Made by a program: the position numbers and the translations under genes. From JANNWF01 sp041675805 (GTDB lineage Bacteria; Pseudomonadota; Gammaproteobacteria; Xanthomonadales; Xanthomonadaceae): 21,218 nt of DNA. The notes beneath the pieces were generated by a model. That model saw only the letters and a program-made list of their open reading frames with translations, did not search any database and was not told the DNA's origin. Positions 1 through 6,611 of the stretch are shown piece by piece. Numbering within the stretch: the stretch's first letter is position 1; the number at the start of each line of letters is the position of its first letter. The stretch is from the NCBI GenBank assembly GCA_041675805.1, contig JBAYTD010000035.1, positions 1-21,218 of the forward strand, given 5' to 3'.

Positions 1-9
1 GCAAGCGAT

Positions 10-111
10 GTTCCCTGCGTTGCTCGGCAACCGGCGGCCGGCGCGGACTCGGCCATCCATGGCCTCGAACATTCGCGCCTTTCCCCGCCGCTTGCCTGCG
101 CTACTCGGCGC
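10..111 (-). repeat. 102-bp structured repeat, copy 1 (inverted relative to copy 2)
   Basis: Same element as 499-600 on the opposite strand, of identical length. The core at 36-86 matches all 51 bases. The arms (27-37 with 85-95) pair at 10 of 11 positions but differ in sequence from copy 2's arms. The two border-block variants (GAGTAGCGCAG and GAGCAACGCAG) swap ends between the copies. Confidence 0.8.
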
Positions 112-185
112 GGTGCAGGGGGGTGAAGGTCAAAAGCCAAAGCCGGCGAGCGGCAAGTTACCGGGTTTTTGAAGCGCCGGAATCC

Positions 186-216
186 CCACACCCGTTCGCG
201 CTGAGGTATCGAAGCG
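186..216 (+). repeat. 31-bp repeat, left arm of a perfect inverted pair
   Basis: Perfect reverse complement of 291-321, 74 bases away. The core, CCGTTCGCGCTGAG then GTATCGAAG, resembles the widespread proteobacterial dispersed repeat built around GTTCGCCCTGAGCTTGTCGAAG, with a changed centre; that comparison is from memory. Confidence 0.75.
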
Positions 217-290
217 CCTGCACGAACCTTCTGACTCTTCGATCAGCTCAGAGCAAGTACGCCTGCGGTGTATTGAAGCGTTCAGGCATG

Positions 291-321
291 CGCTTCGATA
301 CCTCAGCGCGAACGGGTGTGG
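291..321 (-). repeat. 31-bp repeat, right arm of the inverted pair
   Basis: Perfect reverse complement of 186-216. The two arms could form a long hairpin with a 74-base loop region, and weaker complementarity continues inward (211-226 with 281-296). Confidence 0.75.
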
Positions 322-331
322 TGATTTGAAG

Positions 332-357
332 GCTTCGTACCTCAGCGCGAACGGGTA
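332..357 (-). repeat. Third, slightly changed copy of the 31-bp repeat
   Basis: Same orientation as 291-321, with one base lost near GCTTCGTACC and small changes at the end. With the next copy it forms an imperfect tandem of about 42 bases, each unit opening with GTGATTT. Confidence 0.6.
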
Positions 358-371
358 TGAGGTGATTTCAA

Positions 372-401
372 GCCTTCGATACCAGCGCGAATGGTGAAGT
401 G
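372..401 (-). repeat. Fourth, decayed copy of the 31-bp repeat
   Basis: CCTTCGATACC and AGCGCGAA remain; the inner CTC is lost and the far end differs. Same orientation as the two preceding copies. Confidence 0.5.
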
Positions 402-498
402 ACTCCAAGCCTCTGTCGGCTCCACCGTTTCGCGGCTTGAACCGACCTACCCGAAACCGGCTTCGGCTCTTGCTCTTCGCTCCCACCGCCCGTCATCC

Positions 499-600
499 GC
501 GCCGAGCAACGCAGCCGACTTCGGGGGAAAGGCGCGAATGTTCGAGGCCATGGATGGCCGAGTCCGCGCCGGCCCGAAGTCGGCGAGTAGCGCAGGGAAC
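499..600 (+). repeat. 102-bp structured repeat, copy 2
   Basis: Plus-strand copy of the element at 10-111. In order: a 16-base border block (499-514), a variable arm (515-523), a 51-base core identical in both copies (524-574), the complementary arm (575-583), and a second border block (585-600). With the core edges the outer stem is 12 perfect pairs (514-525 with 573-584). Nested stems inside the core pair 531-536 with 565-570 and 546-551 with 554-559. No reading frame here looks like a real protein. Confidence 0.8.
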
Positions 601-622
601 CGTTGCCGCGCAGCGGCAACGG
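600..622. repeat. 10-bp hairpin next to the 102-bp repeat
   Basis: Arms 600-609 and 613-622 are perfectly complementary with a 3-base loop. It begins at the last base of the 102-bp repeat copy 2 and may be an outer part of that repeat. Confidence 0.55.
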
Positions 623-649
623 CGCGATGCCCGGGTTGCCCTCTCTTTG

Positions 650-681
650 GTGACTTTCTCTGGGCAAGCAGAGAAAGTCAC
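650..681. repeat. Perfect 13-bp inverted repeat (hairpin)
   Basis: Arms 650-662 and 669-681 are perfectly complementary around a 6-base loop, inside gene-free repeat DNA. The arms read GTGACTTTCTCTG and its complement. A neat, comparatively AT-rich stem in a very GC-rich setting, probably part of the dispersed repeat family here. Transcription through it from galU would form a strong hairpin about 165 bases past the stop codon, but no T-run follows. Confidence 0.7.
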
Positions 682-810
682 TCGGCCGCCGCCGAGGCGG
701 ACGAAACCCAAGCGATAACGCACATTCAAGCGAGTGAAGCCGAACCGCCCAACAAATTCACCAATCCACCAACGAAGCGAACAACCCGGGCGACAACGCC
801 AAACAAGGCG

Positions 811-873
811 CCCCCCCCGGAAAAACCCGCCATCCCACCACCACTCAACCCAATTCCACCACCCCCAACTCCC
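811..873 (-). other. G-rich tract across the galU stop codon, possible G-quadruplex
   Basis: On the coding (minus) strand there are six runs of three or more G within 63 bases: 871-873, 862-866, 849-851, 834-836, 826-828 and an eight-G run at 811-818. The spacers are 4, 10, 12, 5 and 7 bases. The tract starts in the last codons of galU and extends past the stop at 845. The wider 720-870 stretch is very poor in G on the plus strand. It could form a G-quadruplex in the mRNA; this is inference. Confidence 0.45.
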
Positions 874-1744
874 GCAGCGCGCGCGCCATGCTCTCGCGCG
901 CGGCGTCGCTGATCTTCTCGTTGTCGAGGGCGAAGCGGATGGTTGCTTCGACCAGGCCGATGTGCGTGCCGCAGTCGAAGCGGGTGCCCTGGAAGCGATA
1001 GGCATCGACCCGGGTCTGGCCGATCAGGCTGGCGATGGCGTCGGTCAACTGGATTTCGCCGCCGGCACCGCGGCCGGTGTTCTCCAGGTGATGGAAGATT
1101 TCCGGCGGCAGGATGTAGCGGCCGACCACGGCCAGGGTGCTCGGTGCGTCAGCCGGTTTCGGCTTCTCGACGATGCGGCTGATGGCACCGTGACGGCCGC
1201 CGAAGGCTTCGGTGGCGACAATGCCGTAGCTGCCGGTCTGCTCGCGCGGCACATCCTGCACGGCGATGGCGCCGACGCCATCTGCGGCGGCGTGATCGGC
1301 CATCTGGCGCAGTGCGCCGCTGCCCTGGCGGTTCCAGATCAGGTCGTCGGGCAGCAGCACGGCGAACGGTTCGTCGCCGATCACCGGCTTGGCGCAGAGC
1401 ACGGCATGGCCCAGCCCCAGAGCTTCTGCCTGGGTGACGAACACCGCGCGCACGCCCTCGGGCAGCACGTTGCGTACCAGTTCCAGTTGTTCGGCCTTGC
1501 CGGCGGCTTCCAGTTTCTGTTCCAGCTCGTAGGCCTTGTCGAAATAGTCGGCCACGGCGTGCTTGTAGCGGTTGGTGACGAACACCAGGGTGTCGCAGCC
1601 GGCCTCGATGGCCTCGTCGACCGCGTACTGGATCAGCGGCTTGTCGACGATCGGCAGCATCTCCTTGGGCACGGTCTTGGTGGCCGGGAGAAAACGGGTG
1701 CCGAGACCGGCAACGGGAAAGACCGCCTTGCGAATCCTGCGCAT
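845..1744 (-). CDS. galU: UTP-glucose-1-phosphate uridylyltransferase
   Basis: 299-residue cytoplasmic enzyme making UDP-glucose from UTP and glucose 1-phosphate, the donor for LPS, capsule and osmolyte sugars. The nucleotide-binding start AGLGTRFLPATKTVPKEMLP lies at about residues 13-32. PLIQYAVDEAIEAG, LLPDDLI, SYGIV, VEKPKP and GEIQLTDAI follow in the usual order, and FDCGTHIGLVEA is near the end. Length matches bacterial GalU (about 295-300). The start ATG at 1744 follows the dehydratase by 61 bases. It is the last gene visible; no intrinsic terminator is seen after its TGA, only an unusual G-rich stretch. Confidence 0.98.
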   Translation of the reverse strand: MRRIRKAVFPVAGLGTRFLPATKTVPKEMLPIVDKPLIQYAVDEAIEAGCDTLVFVTNRYKHAVADYFDKAYELEQKLEAAGKAEQLELVRNVLPEGVRAVFVTQAEALGLGHAVLCAKPVIGDEPFAVLLPDDLIWNRQGSGALRQMADHAAADGVGAIAVQDVPREQTGSYGIVATEAFGGRHGAISRIVEKPKPADAPSTLAVVGRYILPPEIFHHLENTGRGAGGEIQLTDAIASLIGQTRVDAYRFQGTRFDCGTHIGLVEATIRFALDNEKISDAARESMARALRELGVVELG

Positions 1745-1805
1745 GTTCCACGCTCCATGAAAAACGAAAGGTTTACCGCATCAAGATGAAAGCGTCGCGC
1801 CGGCG

Positions 1806-3694
1806 CTAACCGGCGCGGCTGATCGACACCACGGGTGCCTTGGCCCCGGTTGCGACCTCAGCCCGGTACTCGGGCACCCATTCGCGCAGCAACCGCTCCA
1901 GCGTCGGCTCATCGAAGCGCAGGCTGGCCTGGCGCATCTGGTTGAGCGCGCCTTCCAGGGTGTCGCGTTCCAGCGGGCGGGCGTCGGCCAGCCAGATTTT
2001 CGGATGGCTGGTGCGACGATAGTTTTCCTGCGCGTGGAACAGTTCCTCGAACAGTTTCTCGCCGGCGCGCAATCCGCTGTAGACGATGGCGACATCGCGA
2101 CCCGGCTGCTTGCCGGCCAGGCGGATCATCTGCTCGGCGAGATAATGGATGCGCACCGGCTCGCCCATGTCCAGCGCAACACCTCGCCGCCACGACCCAG
2201 CGTCATCGCCTGCAGGATCAACTGGCAGGCCTCGGGGATGGTCATGAAGTAGCGGGTGATTTCCGGGTGGGTGACGGTGACCGGGCCGCCACGGCGGATC
2301 TGCTCGCGGAACAGCGGCACCACGCTGCCGGCGGAATCGAGCACGTTGCCGAAGCGCACGGTGACGAAGCGCGTGGCACTGCCTTCGCCGACGGCGCGGC
2401 AGACGATTTCCGCCAGCCGCTTGCTCGCGCCCATGGCGTTGGCGGGGTTGACCGCCTTGTCGGTGGAGACCAGCAGGAAACACTCCACGCCATGCCGTGC
2501 GCTGGCCAATGCCAGGGTCTGCGTGGCCAGCACGTTGTTGCGCATCGCCTCGCGCAACTGGCCTTCCAGCAGGGGCACGTGCTTGTAGGCGGCGGCATGG
2601 AAGACGGCCTGCGGGCGGGCGCGGTCGAGCGCGCGCTCGCAGGTGGCGGCGTCGCCGGCGTCACCGAGCAGGCAGTGCAGCAGCAGGTCGGGAAACTCGG
2701 CGCGCAGTTCCTGTTCGATGCGGTAGAGGTTGTACTCGGACAGGTCGAGCACGGTCAGCGATTCCACGCCCAGCCGCGCCACCTGGCGACACAGTTCGGC
2801 ACCGATCGAGCCACCGCCGCCGGTCACCAGCACACGCCGGCCGGCCAGGGCGATGCGGATCGCCGACCAGTCCAGCGACACCGGATCGCGGCCGAGCAGG
2901 TCCTCGATCGCGACTTCCTTGAGGTCGTTGAAACTGGATCGGCCCTCGACCACGTCGCTCAGGCGCGGCACGGTACGGAATGGCAGACCGGTCGCCTCGC
3001 ACAGCCCGACCACGCGCTGCATCTGCTGGTTGCTGGCCGAGGGCATGGCGATCAGCAGCATCGCGGCGGCGGATTCGCGGGCGATCTCGTCGAGTCGTTC
3101 CAGCTCGCCCAGCACCGGCACGCCGTGCACCTTGGCCCCGCGCAGCGCGCGGTTGTCGTCGAGCAGGCCGACCGGCTGGTAGCGCTCGTCGCGCTTGAGG
3201 TCGCGGACCAGGGTCTCGCCGGCGCGCCCGGCACCGAGGATCAGCACCCGCCGCGCCGGGTAGCGCGAGGGGCCACCGTAGCGGCTGTCCTTCCAGAAGC
3301 GATAGAGCAGGCGCGGCGTGCCGAGCAGCACCAGCAGCACCAGCGGATAGAGCAGCAGCACCGAGCGCGGCACGCCCTCCAGGCGGCTGAACACGAACAG
3401 CACCAGGCTGATGCCGAGCGCGCCGAACACTCCGGCGCGGGCAATGTTCCACAGGTCCGGCAGGCTGGCGAAGCGCCACAGTCCGCGATACAGGCCGGTC
3501 CACCAGAACACCGCGCCCTGCGCCACCAGCACCAGCAGGATTTCCGGGGTGAACAGCGGCACCGCCTGCGGTGGGTCCTGGAAGCGGTAGCGCACGTAGT
3601 TCATGGCGAACCACGCCAGCCACACCATGCCGAGGTCGTGGGCGACCACGGCGATGCGCGGATGGATGCGGGCGACCAGCCTGGCAAAGGGCAT
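1806..3694 (-). pseudogene. WbpM/CapD-type nucleotide-sugar 4,6-dehydratase, frameshifted
   Basis: Membrane-anchored UDP-sugar 4,6-dehydratase family, about 629 residues if repaired. The first frame (3694 to the stop at 2126) gives 522 residues. It holds four N-terminal membrane helices (about 16-130), a Rossmann domain with RRVLILGAGRAGE (148-160), and the SDR domain with LVTGGGGSIGAEL (289-301) and STDKAVNPANAMGASK (410-425). At about 2178, GTG TT is followed by GCG CTG GAC ATG, one base short; the family sequence resumes in the next frame (LDMGEPVRIHYLAEQMIRLAG) and runs to 1806. Without the repair the last 18 residues are foreign and about 125 are lost, including C-terminal SDR elements. 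Conservation of both halves suggests a recent deletion or a sequencing/assembly error. Neighbours: the initiating transferase (1-base overlap) and galU (61 bases on). Confidence 0.88.
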
Positions 3695-4731
3695 CAGGGT
3701 TTCTCGTGGGAAGGTACGGCGGCCTGTCGCAGCAGCAGGCGGCGAGCGAGCAACCAAGTCGCAACGCCCACGCCTGCGACCGTCAGCAGGGCCTGGAGTT
3801 CGCCGACCTGGCGCAGGAACAGCAGGACCAGCATCGGCGTCGCCGCCAGCAGGGTCCAGCCGAGATAGGCCAGAGCCACCGCGCCGTGCGACCAGCCGCT
3901 GCGAATCAGCCACTGGAACAGATGCTCGCGATGGGCGCGGTACCAGCGCTTGCCCGAGGCGATGCGCCAGGCCAGGGTCAGCCCGGCGTCCAGCCACAGC
4001 GCCGAGGTCGCCAGTACGCCCTCGACCGGGCGCAGCGCGCCCTGGCTGACGCCGAACAGGATCAGCGCGCCGAGCAGCAGGCCGATGCCGCCGCTGCCGA
4101 CATCGCCGAGAAAGATCTTCGCCCGCGGCAGGTTGTAGGGCAGGAAACCGGCCAGTGTGCCGATCAGCAGGGCGCACAGCCAGGCGGTCGGCCACTGGTT
4201 GCGCGCCGCCGCCAGCAACATCATCAGCGCCGCCGCCGCCAGCGCCTGGATGGTCACCATGCCGTTGCTGCCATCCATGAAATTGGTGAAGTTGATCGCC
4301 GTCAACAGCATCAGCACGGCCAGCGCCAGCAGCGCCCAGGCCCACAGGCCCGACGGCAGACCGAGAACGCCGAGCGCCAGCACGACACAGCCGACGGCCT
4401 GCACGACCAGACGCAGCGACACCCGCTGCGGGCGATGGTCGTCCAGCCAGCCGATCCCGGCCACGGCCAGCAGCGCCACGGCCAGCGCGCTGGCGTGCAG
4501 CGCGCCGATGCGTCCGCTCGCAGCCAGCGCCAGCAGGCCAACCAGCCAGGCCAGCACCACGCCGATGCCGCCGCCGCGCGGTGTCGCCGCACTGTGGCTG
4601 CGCCGCTGGCCGGGCTGGTCGAGCAGGCCGCGTCGATGGCTGTAGCGCAGTGCCGCCGCCACCAGGGCAAAGGACAGCGCATAGCCGCCGAACAGCAGTC
4701 CGATCAGCCAGTGCAGCGGCGCGGCGCTCAT
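3694..4731 (-). CDS. Polyprenyl-phosphate sugar-1-phosphate transferase, WecA/MraY family
   Basis: 345-residue multi-pass membrane enzyme that should move a sugar-1-phosphate from a UDP-sugar onto undecaprenyl phosphate, starting an O-antigen or other surface glycan. About ten hydrophobic helices are visible. Family motifs: QRRSHSAATPRGGG (about 42-55), the paired aspartates of GWLDDH (D97, D98), NFTNFMDGSNGM (147-158), KIFLGDVGSGG (205-215) and the HREHLFQ loop (267-273). The LPRAKIFLGD form and the WbpL-like context with a WbpM-type dehydratase argue for an O-antigen initiating enzyme rather than MraY itself. The exact sugar is not known. It begins one base after the lapB stop, and its own stop shares a base with the next start, so coupling is likely. 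Confidence 0.93.
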   Translation of the reverse strand: MSAAPLHWLIGLLFGGYALSFALVAAALRYSHRRGLLDQPGQRRSHSAATPRGGGIGVVLAWLVGLLALAASGRIGALHASALAVALLAVAGIGWLDDHRPQRVSLRLVVQAVGCVVLALGVLGLPSGLWAWALLALAVLMLLTAINFTNFMDGSNGMVTIQALAAAALMMLLAAARNQWPTAWLCALLIGTLAGFLPYNLPRAKIFLGDVGSGGIGLLLGALILFGVSQGALRPVEGVLATSALWLDAGLTLAWRIASGKRWYRAHREHLFQWLIRSGWSHGAVALAYLGWTLLAATPMLVLLFLRQVGELQALLTVAGVGVATWLLARRLLLRQAAVPSHEKP

Positions 4732-4732
4732 C

Positions 4733-5905
4733 TCACTCGCCGATCGGCCCGTGCACCGGGCGCACGGAACCCCAGTTCTTGCAGCTCGGGCATTGCCAAT
4801 GATGGCTGCGCGCGCCGAAGCCGCAGCGACCGCAGCGATGGGTATGGGCGCGCGCCACCAACTGGTCGGTCAACTGCTTGAGCACCTGCAGCACGTCGCG
4901 CTCGGGCGGCTCGCTGTCGGCCATGCTGAGGTCGATCAGTGCACCCTGCCCGCGCACCGAGGGCCGTCGTCGCAGCTGTTTGACCAGAAACTCCACCGCC
5001 GCGGCGTGGCCCTGCTCGGCCTCCTTGATGCGGGTCAGCGCCAGCAGCGGCGAAACGCCGGCATGGCGTTCGATCATCTCGGTGAGGAAATCGCCGGCGC
5101 GGTGCATCGCGTCGCGGCGGGCGTAGGCGGCGAGCAGCGGATCGAGCACTTCCGGGAGCATTTCCGGATCGTGCCGGGCGACCCGTTCGAAGGCGCGGAT
5201 GGCGGCCTGGTCGTTGCCCTGGGCGATGTCGAGCTGACCTTCGATGATGCCGGCGCGCAGGCAGTCCGGCTCCGCCTCGAAGGCCTGCGCCAGGCGCTCG
5301 CGGGCGGTATCAAGCTCGCCGCGCTGGCGCTGACGCTCGGCAATCTCGCAATGGAATTGCGCGATCAACGCGCCCATCCGCTCGCCGGTGGCCTGCTGGT
5401 AGCGGGTGGCATGCTCGATCGCCTTGGGCCAGTCGCGCTCCTGTTGGCAGATCGCGATCAGGTGCTTGAGCGCCTGCGGCGCGGAGGATTCCAGCTTGAC
5501 CAGGTCGGAGAACAGCACCTCGGCGCGGTCCAGCAGGCCGGCGCGCATGTAGTCCTCGCCCAGTTCCAGCATGGCCTGGGTCTTCTGCTCGTCGGTCAGG
5601 CCGGGGCGGGCGATCAGGTTCTGGTGGACGCGGATGGCGCGGTCCACCTCGCCGCGGCGGCGGAACAGGTTGCCTAGGGCGAAATGCGTCTCGACAGTCT
5701 GCTTGTCGACCTCGGCCAGCTTCAGGAACACCTCGATGGCCTTGTCCGGCTGTTCGTTCAGCAGGTAGTTCAGGCCGCGGAAATAGGTGGTGGACAGGCG
5801 GCTGACCTTGCGCCCGGTGGTGCGCGCGCTGCCGCGCCGGCCGATCAGCCAACCGGACAATGCCGCCAGGGGCAGCAGCAGGAAAAGCAGGTGCAGCTGG
5901 TTCAC
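4733..5905 (-). CDS. lapB: Lipopolysaccharide assembly protein B (LapB/YciM), TPR and rubredoxin-like
   Basis: 390-residue inner-membrane-anchored protein which, in E. coli, links LPS synthesis and export and promotes FtsH degradation of LpxC. One N-terminal membrane helix covers about residues 4-21 (LHLLFLLLPLAALSGWLIG). Tetratricopeptide repeats fill about 40-330 (GLNYLLNEQPDKAIEVF, HFALGNLFRRRGEVDRAI and later copies). A C-terminal rubredoxin-like metal site uses C358, C361, C372 and C375 (CGRCG, CPSC). All four metal cysteines are present. The start is GTG at 5905, overlapping the lapA stop. The next gene begins one base after its stop, so the envelope sugar genes are probably transcribed with it. 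Confidence 0.97.
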   Translation of the reverse strand: MNQLHLLFLLLPLAALSGWLIGRRGSARTTGRKVSRLSTTYFRGLNYLLNEQPDKAIEVFLKLAEVDKQTVETHFALGNLFRRRGEVDRAIRVHQNLIARPGLTDEQKTQAMLELGEDYMRAGLLDRAEVLFSDLVKLESSAPQALKHLIAICQQERDWPKAIEHATRYQQATGERMGALIAQFHCEIAERQRQRGELDTARERLAQAFEAEPDCLRAGIIEGQLDIAQGNDQAAIRAFERVARHDPEMLPEVLDPLLAAYARRDAMHRAGDFLTEMIERHAGVSPLLALTRIKEAEQGHAAAVEFLVKQLRRRPSVRGQGALIDLSMADSEPPERDVLQVLKQLTDQLVARAHTHRCGRCGFGARSHHWQCPSCKNWGSVRPVHGPIGE

Positions 5906-6171
5906 GGCACGTCGTCGCCGATCACCAACTCACGGGCACGGGCGCGCTCGCCCAGACGCAGGCGGCGGCGCAGCGGCAGCGCCACGCAGAACCAGACGAT
6001 GCCGCCACCGGCGAGGGCGGCCAGCAACGCCGCCAGCAGCAGGGACTGGCCCAGCGGCAGGGCGATGGAGAACAGATGGAAGTCGACCGTCACCATCTGC
6101 GCGTTCAAGGCACCGAACAGGGCTCCGAGCGCCGCCACCAGCAGACAGAACAGCAGATAGAGGATGCGCAT
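5902..6171 (-). CDS. lapA: Lipopolysaccharide assembly protein A (LapA/YciS)
   Basis: 89-residue inner-membrane protein with two predicted transmembrane helices, about residues 3-24 and 42-64. Between them is a short periplasmic stretch with NAQMVTVDFHLFSIALPLGQ, typical of the LapA domain, and after them a basic cytoplasmic tail (LPLRRRLRLGERARAR). In E. coli LapA works with LapB on lipopolysaccharide export and the control of LpxC turnover. The gene overlaps lapB by four bases (GTGA), matching the known pair. The ATG at 6171 has only a weak ribosome site. Confidence 0.93.
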   Translation of the reverse strand: MRILYLLFCLLVAALGALFGALNAQMVTVDFHLFSIALPLGQSLLLAALLAALAGGGIVWFCVALPLRRRLRLGERARARELVIGDDVP

Positions 6172-6247
6172 CGCTTGCAGGGTCCGACAATGATGCCGTC
6201 CAGCTTACCGGAAGGCGCACGGTCTTCGCGCCCTGTCGCGGCCCGGA

Positions 6248-6541
6248 TCAGCCCGACGGCGCAGCCTGGTTGACGCGCTCGCGCAATTCCTTGCCGGGCT
6301 TGAAGTGCGGCACGTACTTGCCGGGCAGGGCGACCGATTCACCGGTCTTCGGGTTGCGCCCCATGCGCGGCGGGCGGAAATGCAGGGAAAAACTGCCGAA
6401 ACCGCGGATTTCGATACGCTCGCCGGCGGCCAGCGAGTCGGCCATCTGGTCGAGCAGGGTCTTCACCGCCATGTCCACGTCGTCCGCTTTCAGGTGCGAT
6501 TGACGCTGGGTGAGCGCCTCGATCAGTTCGGATTTGGTCAC
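6248..6541 (-). CDS. ihfB: Integration host factor beta subunit
   Basis: 97-residue DNA-bending protein that pairs with IhfA. It carries the HU/IHF fold: helices in MTKSELIEALTQRQ and VDMAVKTLLDQMADSLAAGE, then RIEIRGFGSFSLHFRPPR. The flexible arm has GRNPKTGESV with the minor-groove proline. The KYVPHFKPGKELRERVN end is typical of the beta subunit. The start is GTG at 6541, with GAGG about eight bases upstream. The rpsA-ihfB pair is a conserved gammaproteobacterial neighbourhood. lapA starts 76 bases further on. Confidence 0.98.
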   Translation of the reverse strand: MTKSELIEALTQRQSHLKADDVDMAVKTLLDQMADSLAAGERIEIRGFGSFSLHFRPPRMGRNPKTGESVALPGKYVPHFKPGKELRERVNQAAPSG

Positions 6542-6575
6542 GACGGGATACCTCGATGGCGGTCAGCCGCGACGA

Positions 6576-6596
6576 CGGCCCGCACGAAGCGGGCCG
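6576..6596 (-). terminator. Hairpin between rpsA and ihfB
   Basis: A perfect 8-bp GC-only stem (6576-6583 with 6589-6596) and a 5-base loop, starting 15 bases past the rpsA stop. No T-run follows. It could protect the 3' end of the rpsA message or reduce read-through into ihfB; it is not a standard intrinsic terminator. Confidence 0.4.
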
Positions 6597-6611
6597 CCGG
6601 GCGGGCCTTGG

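Larger units (their letters stand above)
1..844. other. 844-base gene-free, repeat-dense region beyond galU
   Basis: No open frame here shows protein-like composition; those present are Arg/Ser/Ala-rich products of repeats. The content is the two inverted 102-bp elements, the four 31-bp repeats between them, two perfect hairpins (600-622, 650-681), and the G-rich galU tail (C-rich on the plus strand). The window edge cuts whatever lies further left. Confidence 0.75.

Noticed and set aside
186..401. CRISPR array
   Set aside because: The repeats face both directions, spacing is irregular and the copies decay; no cas gene is near.
600..681. Intrinsic terminators for galU
   Set aside because: Both hairpins lack a following T-run in the direction of transcription and lie 160 to 245 bases past the stop.
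123..718. Small open frames in the repeat region (68 to 124 codons)
   Set aside because: Their translations are repeat-derived and low-complexity, and the 102-bp element is read in different frames in different copies.
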